64,000 bases of DNA from Cordia subcordata (lineage: Eukaryota; Streptophyta; Magnoliopsida; Boraginales; Cordiaceae): contig JAPTOF010000014.1 in the NCBI GenBank assembly GCA_028554755.1, positions 3,658,001-3,722,000 on the forward strand, in the 5' to 3' direction. Below are positions 22,881 through 34,094 of this stretch, one piece after another. Numbering within the stretch: position 1 is the stretch's first letter; every line of letters begins with the position of its first letter. The notes below the pieces were generated by a model. That model did not search any database, was not told the DNA's origin, and saw only the letters and a program-made list of their open reading frames with translations. A program made the position numbers and the translations under genes.

Positions 22881-24970
22881 TTGGGGGTTGAAGTAGCCGA
22901 AGTTAGGATAGTTTGCGCATGCTTGGTAGGAGATCCCTTGGAAATCTCCTAGTTCCCTTTAATCTCGAACTCGATAGGATTGCAAAGCATTTTAGGAATT
23001 TAGGAAAGCTTCTAGAGGGGATGGCCGATCCCGATCTTTCTCCTAATCCTTCCATTCCCCCAATGAATCCCATTCCACCTCATGATCACGATGGGCATCA
23101 AGCCAAGGTCATTTTACACAAGAGCCTCTTAGACCGGACCCACCTGTAGATGAAGAGCCTACTCTTAGGCAATTGTTTCTTCCTGAAGGTTTTGAGCCCA
23201 ATTTGGTTATTCAAATTCTGTGTTTGAGGGAGATGAATTTCGAGATTAAGCCTAATATGTTGGCCATACTTCCTTCCTTCCATGGGAAAAGCAATGAGAG
23301 TCCTCTAGAGCATATTATCGATTTTGTTGAGATGAGTTCCATTCTCTATGTCCTCAATGTCTCCTAAGAGGTCATACGTCTAAGATAATTTCCTTTCTCT
23401 TTTAAGGATAATGCTAGGACTTGGTTGCATTCCTTACCTAATAGTTGCATCACTTCATAGGCCGAGCTTTGATCTAAGTTCTTTCAAAAATTCTATCCTA
23501 TGGCAAAGACGGTCGACCTTAGGACTGCTATTATGACTTTCTCCTAGCATGATCTAGAATCTTTTCATGAGGCTTGGGAGAGGTTCAAAGACCTTCTTAG
23601 ACAATGCCAATACCATGGATATGGTAGTCATGGACCTACTCTAGTATTTTTTTAAGGTTTAAATGAACAAAATAGAATGATGGTCGATGCCGCCTCCAAT
23701 GGTGGCTTCTATACCTTGAGACTGACTAAGGCGTATGTGAAAATGTAGTTGATGGCCAAAAATTCTTTTCAAAACTTTCCTATGGATAGGTCTAGTCAGG
23801 GAGGTACTAAGAGAGATATTAGTAAGGTTGGAATTTCTTTAGATTTACTTGCTAAGATAGAGACCTCGACAAATAAGTTAGTTTAATTGATTTCTTTGTC
23901 TCTTTTATCTCATAGTCATAAGACTAGCTCCATAGGTTTGTCCTCTACCTTTTTGGTAGTTAAGACGTGTGCTTTAAGTTCTGAGTCATCTCATAAGACC
24001 ATAGCTTGCCCTTTAGCACCCCAGTTTCCCGAATTTATGAAGAAGCAAGTGTGTTTTACTATGGTTATTCTTATGAGTACAATCCGTACTCGAACACGTA
24101 CAATCCGAGTTGGAGGAACAACCTAGAATTTTCTTGAAGACAAGGTCAGCATGAGTCTAGTTCACATCCCCAGGCCCTACTCCAATAGTAACCCTGTCCT
24201 GCTAACCTTCCAGGGTTTTACCATGTCAATCAACCTAGGCTTACTAGTGTTCCTCAGCCATAGGCATTTCCTACTCCCTTTAGTAGTCAACCCACTAGTG
24301 ATGATAGGATTGAGAAGATGTTTCAGTAGATACAATAGTAGTTAGCCAATTGTAGACGGTAGATAAAGAGTTATCAGGCTAGGGTAGATACCCAGTTAGG
24401 ACCGTTTGTGACGCAGTTGAGTACTAGAGACCCTGGGAAGCTACCTTCTCAGTCAGAGGTAAACCTAGAGTCCAGTCTTGTTCCTTCACTGATACCACGT
24501 ATCCCCTTCAGGCCCAGGCTAAGGCCGTCACTACTCTTAAGAGCAGTAGGATAGTGGATAATAGGGTAGGAGTTGACTATACAGTGCCTGCACCTACTAG
24601 TTCTTTCGAGTTTAGAGAGCCTCATTATAGACCTGTTGAGAGGGATTCTAGAGAGGGTCTTGTTGAGAGAGTTGAGCCTATTAGAGACCATGGAAAGAGT
24701 AATACTTCTGGTCCATATCAAGAGGGAAAGGAGCCTATTGATGATTCCTATGTGTCCAGAGGTGTTGCACCTAGAGTTCTTTTCCCATCCACTTTAAAGA
24801 AGCCCACACCTAGTAAGGATTCTAGGTTTTTCAAAATCTTAGAGTATCTTAAGGACCTTAAGGTTAATCTTTCCTTAATAGATGTGATTCTTTCCATTCC
24901 TCATATTCTAAGTTCTTCAAGGACCTTCGTACAAGGAAGTGTAGATCATCGACCATTCCTAAGAAGGTGA
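22881..24970 (+). pseudogene. Element C gag
   Basis: Capsid/nucleocapsid polyprotein region in at least three frames. Recognisable parts are RPDPPVDEEPTLRQLFLPEGF (about 23129-23195, split by a frame change), NFEIKPNMLAIL and NESPLEHIIDFVEMSS (23233-23345), TVDLRTAIMTFS and HEAWERFKDLLRQC (about 23505-23610), a zinc-knuckle-like CALSSESSHKTIAC (about 23970-24012), and YNPYSNTYNPSWRNN (about 24078-24122). The knuckle lacks one cysteine and the usual glycine. Stops include TAG for expected glutamine. Gag would form the particle that packages element RNA; here it is dead. Confidence 0.85.
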
Positions 24971-25049
24971 GGCTTATGGAGAAAGTGAGTAGTATGTGTA
25001 CTTCTAGCCTTCTGGCCAAGCTGAATAACCCCAGAGCTTTCACTGTACC

Positions 25050-25480
25050 TTATAGGATTCGTGAGACCTAGATTGATCACGCCTTGCTAGATTTAGGGTC
25101 TAGTGTGAATCTTGTTCCCTACTCTATCTATTAGAAGCTAGGTCTAGGTGAGTTGTCCCTACATATGTTACTTTTTAGCTAGCTGATAGGTTTGACCATA
25201 GACCTAGTGGTGTGTTAGAGGATGTTATGGTCCGGGTAGGTGAGTTTGTGTACCTTGTTGGTTTCATAGTATTAGATATAGATCTGGGTCATGATTCTAG
25301 ACATTCTACACCTGTCCTTTTAAGTCGCCCCTTCCTTGCTACCACTGATGCTATTATTCATTATAGGTTGGGGTTACTAGATATGAAATTTGGGAATTTA
25401 AGGTCCACCATGAAGGTTGTTGAGGCGGTGAAAAGGGTTAGTGTAGGAGAAGAAGAGGATGGAGAAGAGTGCTTTATGTG
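25050..25480 (+). pseudogene. Element C aspartic protease
   Basis: The block IDHALLDLGSSVNLVPYSIY (about 25072-25131), then ADRFDHRP, VRVGEFVYLVGFIVLD and PFLATTDAIIHYRLG (to about 25380), is the retropepsin-like region of Athila-type elements. The active-site motif appears as DLGSS rather than DTGAS or DSGAS, which also occurs in B, so it is probably the lineage state. Two glutamine positions are TAG (25069-25071, 25132-25134). It would cleave the Gag-Pol polyprotein. Not functional. Confidence 0.8.
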
Positions 25481-25894
25481 GCTGTGGTTCATTCTTATGT
25501 CTAGAACTTTGTAGAGAAGACCATGGTCGATAGAGAAGATTTGAGGAAATTTGAAGAATTGTTGTCTAGCTTTGATGGGAAGACCTTAGAGTGAAAATGT
25601 GTAGCTTCCATCTCCTTAGTTGAGAATTCCATGATTGATAAGTCACTTGAGGTTATTCCTTCTAGTCTCGATTCTAGTGATGTCCGCATTGATGATGTTG
25701 AGGTGAATCACCATTGGTTGAGCTTAGCTTATCTTTAGAGCACAAACCCCTTCCCGAGCATTTAAAGTATGCTTATCTAGGCCCTAGTGATACCCTTCCG
25801 ATTAGCATAGCTTTTGATCTTTCCATAAAGCATAAGGAATATCTCTGAAAGGTTCATAGGAAACATAGGAAGGCTATAGGGTGGAAAATTGATG

Positions 25895-26644
25895 ATTTGA
25901 GAGATGTAGACCCTTGGGTTTGCATGTATCATAATCACCTTTGGGATGAAGCCATTCCTTCTAGGGAGATGCAAAGGAGGCTAAACCCATACATGACCAA
26001 AGTAGTTAAGAAAGAGATCATTAGGCTTCTAAATACAGGTATTATCTATCCAATCTCCGATAGTGAGTGGGTTAGCCAGGTCCAAGTTGTCCCTAAAAAG
26101 TCTAGGGTCGCGGTTGTAGGGAATGAGAAAAGAGATGTTATCCTTACACGTATTCCCATACGTTAGAGAGTTTGCATTGACTATAAGAAGCTCAACTTTG
26201 AAACTAGAAAGGATCATTTCCCATTTCCTTTTCTAGACTAAATCTTAAATAGAGTAATTGAGCATAGCTACCATTGTTTTCTAGATGGCTATTCTAGGTT
26301 TAATTATATCGTTGTATTTCCCAAGGACCAGGAGAAGACCATTTTTACTTGTCCCTATGGCACCTTTGCCTATAGGAGAATGCCCTTTGGTCTATGTAAT
26401 ACCCCAACAACATTTTAGAGGTGTATGATGGCCATTTTTAGAGACATGATTGAGAGACATTTAGAGATATTCATGGATGACTTCTCAGTCTTTGATGATA
26501 GCTTTGATAAGTGCTTGAATCACTTCTCTTTAGTCTTAGACCATTGTGTGGAGAAGAACTTAGTGTTGAGTTGGAAGAAATCCCACTTCATGGTGCTGCA
26601 GGGGATAGTTTTATGTCATGTTGTCTTGTCTAGTGGCATTCAAA
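25895..26644 (+). pseudogene. Element C reverse transcriptase, first part
   Basis: Plus-strand RT from IDDLRDVDPWVCMY and PSREMQRRLNP through GIIYPISDSEWV, VCIDYKKLN, FLDGYSRFNYI, EKTIFTCPYGTFAYRRMPFG and the catalytic box IFMDDFSVF (about 26469-26495). This matches the Athila type. TAG occurs at 26164-26166 (tryptophan in B) and 26416-26418 (glutamine in B). Copia element D enters after SSGIQ at 26644, and RT resumes at 35988. Confidence 0.88.
26640..26644. repeat. Left TSD of element D (TCAAA)
   Basis: The partner at 35988-35992 is TCAAG; one of five bases differs. The gypsy RT reads through correctly only if one copy is removed. Confidence 0.75.
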
Positions 26645-27940
26645 TGTTATGATTAGTATACCCTAAAGCTCACTGGTACATGACATTTTGGATATTAAAT
26701 AATGTATAATCATTTTTTGTTAAATAGCATTATGAGTTTCTTATATATTATCTCTGTTATGCTTTCTTGATGCATGTATAAAGGTCCTTTGACTTGAACA
26801 AATGACTTGGGTGCGCAATGAGGCTGGACGCACAGTAAGTCCAAGAATAGAGGCTGAATGCACAGTAGGTCCAAGTCTAGATTTAGTCACGTCATAAATT
26901 GAATTCATAACCGAATAGTAGTGTTGGGCACTCTACTAGAATAAGGTTATATTGAGCAAGTCTCCTCTTTAAAGGTGATCTACCTAGGTCATTGGAGGAC
27001 ATTCTAGATTTGTCTCAATAATACGTGTGTCACGTATTGGACAGGACCATTGTGAGTATGTTTTCTAGAGACGTACTATCAAAGAAAGAAAACAAGACAC
27101 TTATTGCTACTAAATGATCATTGCTCTTAATCTTCAGTATATGTGGATAAACTAATGAAGTTAAGGTTTGGTACTTTGATTCACTATGGGTGAGATTTTA
27201 CTGCATTAAGATCAATAGCCTTGTGTATTGAGTACTAAGTTCTAATTAATTGGAATATGTATATGCAATATGGAATCTATGTGCCCCCTTTGGGATTGTC
27301 CAAATTTATCATCCGAATCTAGATCTAGTGATATTACCTTTATAGGTTTATCGGTCATATGGCTTGAGGGTCCCTCTCGAGATCAAGAGATTCCATGACC
27401 AAAGATGGTTGGCAATAGGACAAGAAACCTAACGGAAAAAGATACAGCTAAGAAGGTGATAGTCCACTAGCCAAAGAACCGGTCTTAGCTGTGGGTATAC
27501 ATAGAGGGGCATTATGGTCAGTTATTTAGTAGGTCAAAGACAAAGTTCACATTCTTTTGTGATAAGCTTCTGGGTAATAGCAAATATTCTTCGACTGCAA
27601 CTTTGATCTTATGGTGGAATAGATTAGAGTTAAAAATAATTATTATGTTGCCTAGATTGGGGAAGGACATTTTTAATTATTTTTGGAAGCCAATGTTAGT
27701 TGTGTTTTCTTGGTCCCTTGCCTAGTTGAAATGATTTTGAGAGAGTAATTTTAAAAGAGCAAATTCCATATTGTGGTAATAGCCTTATTGGGCCAAAGCT
27801 TGGAATTGGGTTATGGCTTTCTTTAGAGTCCAAGATAACCTAATTGGGCTAGAATGGTTTCTTATTGGGCTTGGGCCACCACTTGGATTATGGGCTATGT
27901 GTTGGACTTAGATGGAGGGCTTCGCCCAAGTCTTCCAAGA

Positions 27941-28025
27941 CAAGTGGACAACTTGCAAAAAGCTACAAAAACAAGTGGACAAGTTGCATAAGTCTTTCAA
28001 GACAAGTGGACAACCTGCATAAAGG
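27941..28025. repeat. 31-base tandem repeat in element D 5' LTR
   Basis: Three units with a CAAGTGGACAA core, about 70 bases upstream of the TATA box. The 3' LTR has the same array at about 35358-35442. Confidence 0.8.
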
Positions 28026-28091
28026 AAATTACTACATGGAAATTTTCTCCCACATGGAAAGATTAGCAACTTTGGTTGCCAAGGGTCTCTC

Positions 28092-28099
28092 TATAAATA
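28092..28099 (+). promoter_or_regulatory. TATA box of element D 5' LTR
   Basis: TATAAATA in the context CTCTCTATAAATAGACAAG; conserved at 35511-35518 in the 3' LTR. It is the best core-promoter match in the window. Confidence 0.7.
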
Positions 28100-28567
28100 G
28101 ACAAGATCATACACCTTTATGGAATCCACTTTGTAGTTGATTTCTTCTACTTTGGTAAGAAAATACTACAACACATAGTATACACTTATTGTGTGATTTT
28201 TGCTCTAGTTTTCAAGATTATATTACTTTGCTTCTCCCACACAAGAGGCTATTCGCTAAAGATAAGTCTCTTCAATCATAGGGAAGAAGACTAGGGAGTT
28301 GCCTATTGAGACACCCTTATAGTAAATTTTTGGTGGCCTTGTTTGTGAGTAAAAACAAAGCTCGTGACGGTTATAGCTTCATCAAAGGCCCCATGCTTCA
28401 AGAGGTTAGCTTTACATATTTTGCAAATATTGGTTATGTTCTATATGTTCTTAAGCATGTTCTTGTGTGCGTTATGTGGATATATTATTTTCCTAGCATG
28501 TTTTCTTAGTTAAATTTTTGAAAATATAGACTAGGATACACTACAGTTAATAATATCAATCCTACAA

Positions 28568-28580
28568 TGGGTATCAGAGC
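28568..28580 (+). promoter_or_regulatory. Element D primer binding site (initiator-Met type)
   Basis: TGGGTATCAGAGC directly follows the LTR and matches the common copia PBS TGGTATCAGAGC except for one extra G. Confidence 0.8.
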
Positions 28581-30153
28581 TTAGGCTCACACACAACATG
28601 CTTAGACTATGCCAGAATATTGTATTTGCATAAGTATGTTAGTCATCTTGTGAATGGCAAGATTAGGAAATTTTGTGTTGCATATACTTGTGGTTTTATG
28701 TTTGTATGTGCGGGTGATATAAAATCCCCTTGATGGTTCATATGTATGCATGATAGATTTTCATGTACGGTCAACAAATCTTGGCCATAGGCGATATTAT
28801 GTACAAATATTTATGGTTATTGGTTGTAGTTTCATTTAAAAAAAGCATAGAATGTTTTGATATCCTTGTAGTGTTTCTTTATGAAGCTTGTATTAGTAAT
28901 AGCAAAGTGTATTATTGTAATATTTAAAAACTAAGGAGAAAAACAAGAAAACCGCATGGAGTAACACTCTGTCGGGTGAGCTTACCAATCGACCGGCTCA
29001 TATTAACGGATGACCGGCTGAGGCAAAAAAAGCTATTTAGTGTACTATTTTGTTGAAGATTGCATGGAGCCATCAAAGAGGGATTTTTAACGTATTTTGG
29101 TGGATGTTTATAATGCATTGATATATGTTTTAACATATTTGCATAAGCATAATTGCCACCTAGAAATATGTCTACTCATTAAAGTTTATAAAAATCGGTC
29201 AAACCAATGAGTTGATTGTCAAAGATAGTTAAGTTTATGAGAATGGCTTAGACAAGATAATTGTAAGCGGCTACGTCTAAAGATTTCATGCAATCTCATG
29301 ACAACACTAAAAGAACTTAACTTGAGATTTACAAATATATATCAACCTAAGGGTCTATACACCTAGATTTAGGTAAGTAATCTATTATGGTATTGCAATG
29401 TTTTAATAACGCAAAGGGGATTCACAAAAAACCAAAGGGTTTCGTAAATCCAAAGCATGTTTAGATTTAAAACAAAAGCAAGAATACCAAAACTAGAGAA
29501 AACCCTTATGTTAAAATATTGACTGGGAAAAGGGATTAGAAATACCCTACAGCTTTCCATATCCGGTTCATGTTAATGATAAATGTCATTAACTTCCCTA
29601 TTGGAAGGTAACACTTTATCTAGATTTAACAAGGTAAAACATAAAATGTTTATTCAAAAGGGTCTTAGTAAGTTCGGCCATCCCATCGGTAGAATTCTTC
29701 ACTAAAGATCGCCTTATGTAACATCGATTAAAGTCACTACCCTATCGGAGGGTTTAAATCAAGAATGTTACGGGGAATAAACATTAGAAATAGGTATACA
29801 CTTAACTTAAATGGAAGGTTCATCTATCCTATTGATAGAGTTCGCTATCGGATTTAAGAAGCCAAACAAAACAGTGATTGAATTATTCAATTGGATCATA
29901 TCCAAATAATTGCTAATTTAAATAAGCGGTGACGCTTAACTTAGCATTCATAAGTTCGGCCATCCCATTAGTGGAGTTCTTATGAGGACGTTAAGACACT
30001 ATTACATCAAGTAGTTTAAAGGGTTAATCTACTCAAAAGCAAATGATGTAAAAAGTACTTGTATGTTTTATTTCCAAAAATAGCATACATATTATACATG
30101 CATCAATTCTATACTCATAAATTAATTATGATTATATTGTTGTATCCAAAAAA
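28581..30153. other. Element D leader, about 1.6 kb
   Basis: No coding signal. It contains two CGACCGGCT or TGACCGGCT motifs (28986-28998 and 29010-29022) related to the LTR palindrome described elsewhere, followed by a CTATTTAG box. Further on are about five iterations of a CCYATYGG core, some inside small inverted repeats (29593-29607, about 29737-29754, 29824-29838). These may be packaging or translation signals, but nothing proves it. Confidence 0.5.
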
Positions 30154-30965
30154 ATGTCTTCGTTCAGTCCACTAGCTACAATTCTCAAAAAGCACAAGCT
30201 CACTGGACCAAATTTTATGGACTGAGAACGAAACTTGGACATAGTACTCACCGCAAAGAATACAAGTATGTTCTGACAGCTCCTTGTCCTGTTGTGGGGG
30301 CTAACTCTTCTGAAGACCAGAAAGATACCGAGGCAAAATAGCAGAAAGCCAATAGTATGGCCAAGTGCTATATGAAGGCTTTTATGTCATATATGTTGTA
30401 GAGCAAGCATCATCATATGGAAACTGTAAAAGAAATCACGACCTCACTGTCTCGTACGTTTGCTGATAAGAGCAGGCCTTTAAGGCAAGGTGCTCTTAGA
30501 GAAATTATGAATCAAAGGATGGCAGAAGGAGCATCTGTTAGGGAGGATATGCTTAAAATGATGGATTACTTCAATACTACCGAGATCTTAGGGGTAAACA
30601 TAGATGAATAGTCAAAAGTAGACATGATTTTGGAGACTCTACCGTCATCATATACCCAGTTCAAGCTCAATTATAATATGAGAAAGATGAACATGGATAT
30701 GATGGAATTAATGAAAGAGCTCATAGCTACAGAAGCCAAAATGAGAAGTAAAGGCCACATATATAGTTTAAGCAATCTACTTCTGGACTTAACCCGAAAG
30801 GGAGAAAGTTCAAAGGAAAGAGGAAGTAAAAACGTGGTCAAGGGAAGAAGAAGAAAAATGGTGAACAGCCCACGTAGTTAACAGGTGAAAAGCCCAAGGG
30901 CAAATGCTTTAAATATGGACTCAAAGGACACTGGAAAAGGAATTGCCCGAAGTACTTAGCACGAG
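30154..30965 (+). pseudogene. Element D gag
   Basis: From ATG at 30154, frames give SPLATILKKHKLTGPNFMD and ERNLDIVLTAK, then EYKYVLTAPCP. The largest open parts are 30417-30611 (METVKEITTSLS, LREIMNQRMAEG) and 30624-30881 (ILETLPSSYTQFKLNYNMRK). A zinc knuckle, here CFKYGLKGHWKRNC (about 30901-30945), has lost its second cysteine. These match copia Gag of the UBN2/retrotran_gag type. The region is broken by TGA and TAG codons in place of tryptophan and glutamine. Confidence 0.82.
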
Positions 30966-31009
30966 GCCAGATAGGTACAACCTCTTTTGTTCTACTTAGA
31001 AACCTGCTT

Positions 31010-32110
31010 AGTGGTTGATCCTACTGATTCTTGGATTGTAGACTCTAGAGCCACTAACCACATTTGCAATTCTTTGAATTGGTTTTAGGAAATGAAAGAA
31101 CTAGCTAAAGGGGAGTTTTCTCTGAGGTTGGGTAATAGAGCAAAAGTATGGGCTGCTACAGTGGGAGGAATATGCTTAAATTTTTCATGTAATAGGAAGT
31201 TATTTTTAAATAATGTTTATTATGTTCTGGATATATGTAAAAACCTTATTTCTATTTCGCAATTAATATTAGATTGTTTTTGCATTAATTTCCATTCTGG
31301 TGTTGATATCAGTAGAGATAGAGATATTATTTGTTCTGGTAGCATACATGATAACTTGTTTTTATATGAAACCTATTACAAACTCACTGTATAATATAGA
31401 ACAAACTAATTCCCAGAAAAAGGAAGGTTTCTTCGACCAATGATACTTACCTTTGGCACCTACGCTTAGAACATATTAGTCTAAAGCGAATCCGGAGATT
31501 AGTCGAGGATGGACATCTTAGCTCATTAGATCTTGAAGATCTACCTCCGTGTAAATCTTGTCTCAAAGGGAAAATGACTAAACAGTCATTTTCTTCTAAA
31601 GGAGAAAGGGCCAAAGAAGTATTGGAATTGGTTCACACTAATGTGTGTGGTTCTATGAGCAAACTAGCATGATGAGGTTATGCATATTTAGTTACTTTTA
31701 CTGATGATTACTCTAGGTATGGATATGTACATTTGATGCGACGTAAGTTTGAATCCTTTGAGAAATTCAAAGAGTTAAAAGCTGAGGCAGAGCGAAAATT
31801 AGATAAACATATTAAAGCCCTTTGGCCTAATCGAGATAGCGAATACCTCTGGGGTGAGTTCAAAGACTATCTTACACAAGAAGGGGTAGTGTCTTAGCTG
31901 ACTGCACCAGGGACTCCTCAGCAAAATGGTGTAACAGAGAGAAGAAATCGTACTCTATTAGATATGGTTAGGTCAATGATGAGTCATTCATCATTATCTT
32001 TATCTTTTTGGGGGTATGCCCTTGAAATAGCAGTATACATCTTGAACTTGGTACCATCTAAATCAGTACCTAGGACACTTCAAGAAATGTGGACTAAGCT
32101 GTAAGCCTAG
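31010..32110 (+). pseudogene. Element D protease and integrase
   Basis: The protease block reads DSWIVDSRATNHI (about 31022-31060); the catalytic DSGA is altered to DSRA. The open part 31092-31394 continues with VYYVLDICKNLISISQL. The integrase zinc part has LRLEHISLKRI and CKSCLKGKMTKQ. The core has FTDDYSRYGYVHLM (first D), NRDSEYLWGEF (second D) and QQNGVTERRNRTL (glutamate). Stops include those near 31668 and 31895. Protease matures the polyprotein; integrase inserts cDNA. Both are dead. Confidence 0.85.
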
Positions 32111-32519
32111 TTTAAATCATCTCCACATTTGGGGCTGTCCAGCTTATGTACTTAATTGTAATGCTTCAAAATTGGAACCAAGATCCGAGTTATGCTATTT
32201 TATTGGATATCCTAAGGGAACCAGAGGTGGGATTTTTTTATAATCCTAAGGAGCAAAAGATGTTTATAAGCACCCATGCTAGATATTTAGAGAATGATGA
32301 AATGGTCCAAAAAACACCAAATTCTGAAGTTGTTCTAGATGAGATTTCACAAGAATCTCCAATAACACCTGTGGTAATTATGAATGGAAAAGAACAGCAT
32401 ATTACACCTAATATATCAGAGCCTCGTCATAGTGGGAGGATATCCAGGCCTCCTGATAGATACTATGGAGAGTCCTTTTCAGACTTCTTCAGAGAATCAG
32501 ATGGTGGATCCCACAAGTT

Positions 32520-33560
32520 ATGATGACGCAGTTTTCGACATAAATGCCGACCAATAGCATAAGGCAATGGATTCAGAGTTAGAATCTATGCATTCTAACA
32601 AAGTCTAGGATGTTGTAGTTGCACATAAAGGGGTAAATCTACAGGTTGCAAATAGGTCTACAAGAGGAAAAGAGAAGTTGATAGAAAAGTTGAAACCTTT
32701 AAAGCAAGGTTGGTGGCAAAAGGTTATACTCAGAAAGAAGGGATCGATTATGAAGAAACTTTCTCACTAGTAGCCATGCTTAAATTCATCAGGATACTTC
32801 TTGCCATCGCATGTCATTATGACTACGAGATTGGGCAAATGGACATCAAGACAGATTTCTTAATGGGGAGCTTGACTAGACCATTTACATGGCACAACCA
32901 GATGGATTTGTTGCTAAAGGCCAGGAACATATGGTTTGTAAGTTAAAAAAGTCTATTTATGGACTAAAGTAGGCATCTAGAGCATGGAACATCAAATTTG
33001 ATCAGGTAATTAAATCTTATGGTTTTGATCAAAATATTGATGAACCTTGCGTGTATAAGAGGCGTAATAGAAATGTTGTAGCTTTTTTGGTTCCGTATGT
33101 TGATGATATCCTACTAATTGGTAATGATGTAGGAATGTTATCATCCATCAAGATTTGGCTTTTTACTCAATTTCAAAGGAAGGATTTAGGATAAGCTAGT
33201 TATGTTCTAGGTATCAAGGTTATACGAGATCGTAAGAACAAAAGGCTAGCCCTATCTCAAGCTTCATTTATTGAGAAGATATTGGTTAGGTTTAACATGC
33301 AAAACTCCAAGAAGGCCTCATTACCTTTTAGACATGGAGTTTATCTATCTCGGGATTAATGTCCTAAAACATCTGAAGAAATAGAGAACATGAAGCGAGT
33401 TCCTTATGATTCGGCGGTTGGAAACCTCTTGTATGCCATGTTATGTACTAGACTAGATATCTGCTTTGCTATTGGCATGGTTAGTAGTTATTAGTCAAAC
33501 CCTGGACCAGCACATTAGGTCGCGGTTAAGCATATATTCAAGTTCCTACAAGGAACCAAG
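32520..33560 (+). pseudogene. Element D reverse transcriptase
   Basis: The copia RT is recognised from LVAKGYTQKEGIDYEETFS (about 32710), the IGQMDIKTDFL block, LKKSIYGLK and the catalytic box YVDDI at 33096-33110, followed by YVLGIKVIRDRKNKRLALSQ and the copia thumb/connection region to about 33480. The linker at 32146-32523 holds an integrase C-terminal segment. TAG at several glutamine or tryptophan positions and frame changes inactivate it. Confidence 0.85.
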
Positions 33561-33566
33561 GATTTT

Positions 33567-34081
33567 GTGCTGGAATACCGTGCAGATGATCTAATGCCAT
33601 TAGCCTATATAGACTCAGATTTCCAGTGTGATAGAGATTTCAGGAAATCTACTTCTGGATATGTTTTCACTCTGTCAAGAGGAGCTATTTCATGGAGAAG
33701 TGTGAAGCAAAATTGTATTGCTGACTGTACCATAGAGGCCGAGTATGTAGCAGCATCTGAGGCTGCAAACGAGGCAGTGTGGCTAAAAAGTTTCTTTTAG
33801 ACCTAGAGATTGTGTCGGCAGCTCAAAGACCAATAACGTTATATTGCGACAACAACGGTGTTGTTTCACAATGCGAAGAGCCCAGGAATCACAAAAAGGG
33901 TAAACACATTGAACGAAAATATCATTTGATCTGTGAGTTAATCCAGAGAGAAGATGTAGTAGTTGAAAAGATAGCTTTGGCAGAAAACTTGGCAGACCTA
34001 TTAACAAAGACTCTTCTAGAGAAAATTTTTACCACACATTTGGAGTCCATGGGTATTAGGTTGCGCAAAAGTGATCTTTAG
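33567..34081 (+). pseudogene. Element D RNase H
   Basis: Two overlapping frames (33567-33800 and 33779-34081) give LAYIDSDFQCDRDFRKSTSGYVF, TIEAEYVAASEAANEAVWL, TLYCDNNGVVSQ and KHIERKYHLI, the copia RNase H order. It degrades RNA in the RNA-DNA hybrid. A frameshift near 33790 separates the halves. The final stop at 34081 is normally placed relative to the PPT. Confidence 0.85.
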
Positions 34082-34094
34082 TGCAAGTAGGAGA
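34082..34094 (+). promoter_or_regulatory. Element D polypurine tract
   Basis: GTGCAAGTAGGAGA lies directly before the 3' LTR start; it is a degraded form of the usual AAGTGGGAGA tract. Confidence 0.6.

Larger units (their letters stand above)
26645..28566 (+). repeat. Element D 5' LTR
   Basis: Starts TGTTATGATTAGTATACCC and ends ATCCTACA; 1922 bases. It contains a 31-base tandem repeat at 27941-28025 (core CAAGTGGACAACTTGCA, three units) and a TATAAATA box at 28092-28099. The open frames at 27865-28140 and 28306-28509 are LTR sequence and have diverged copies in the 3' LTR; I do not support them as genes. Confidence 0.9.

Noticed and set aside
27865..28509. ORFs repeated at 35302-35930 that could suggest a duplicated gene
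   Set aside because: Both sets are the same LTR sequence of copia element D; the frames differ between the two LTRs.
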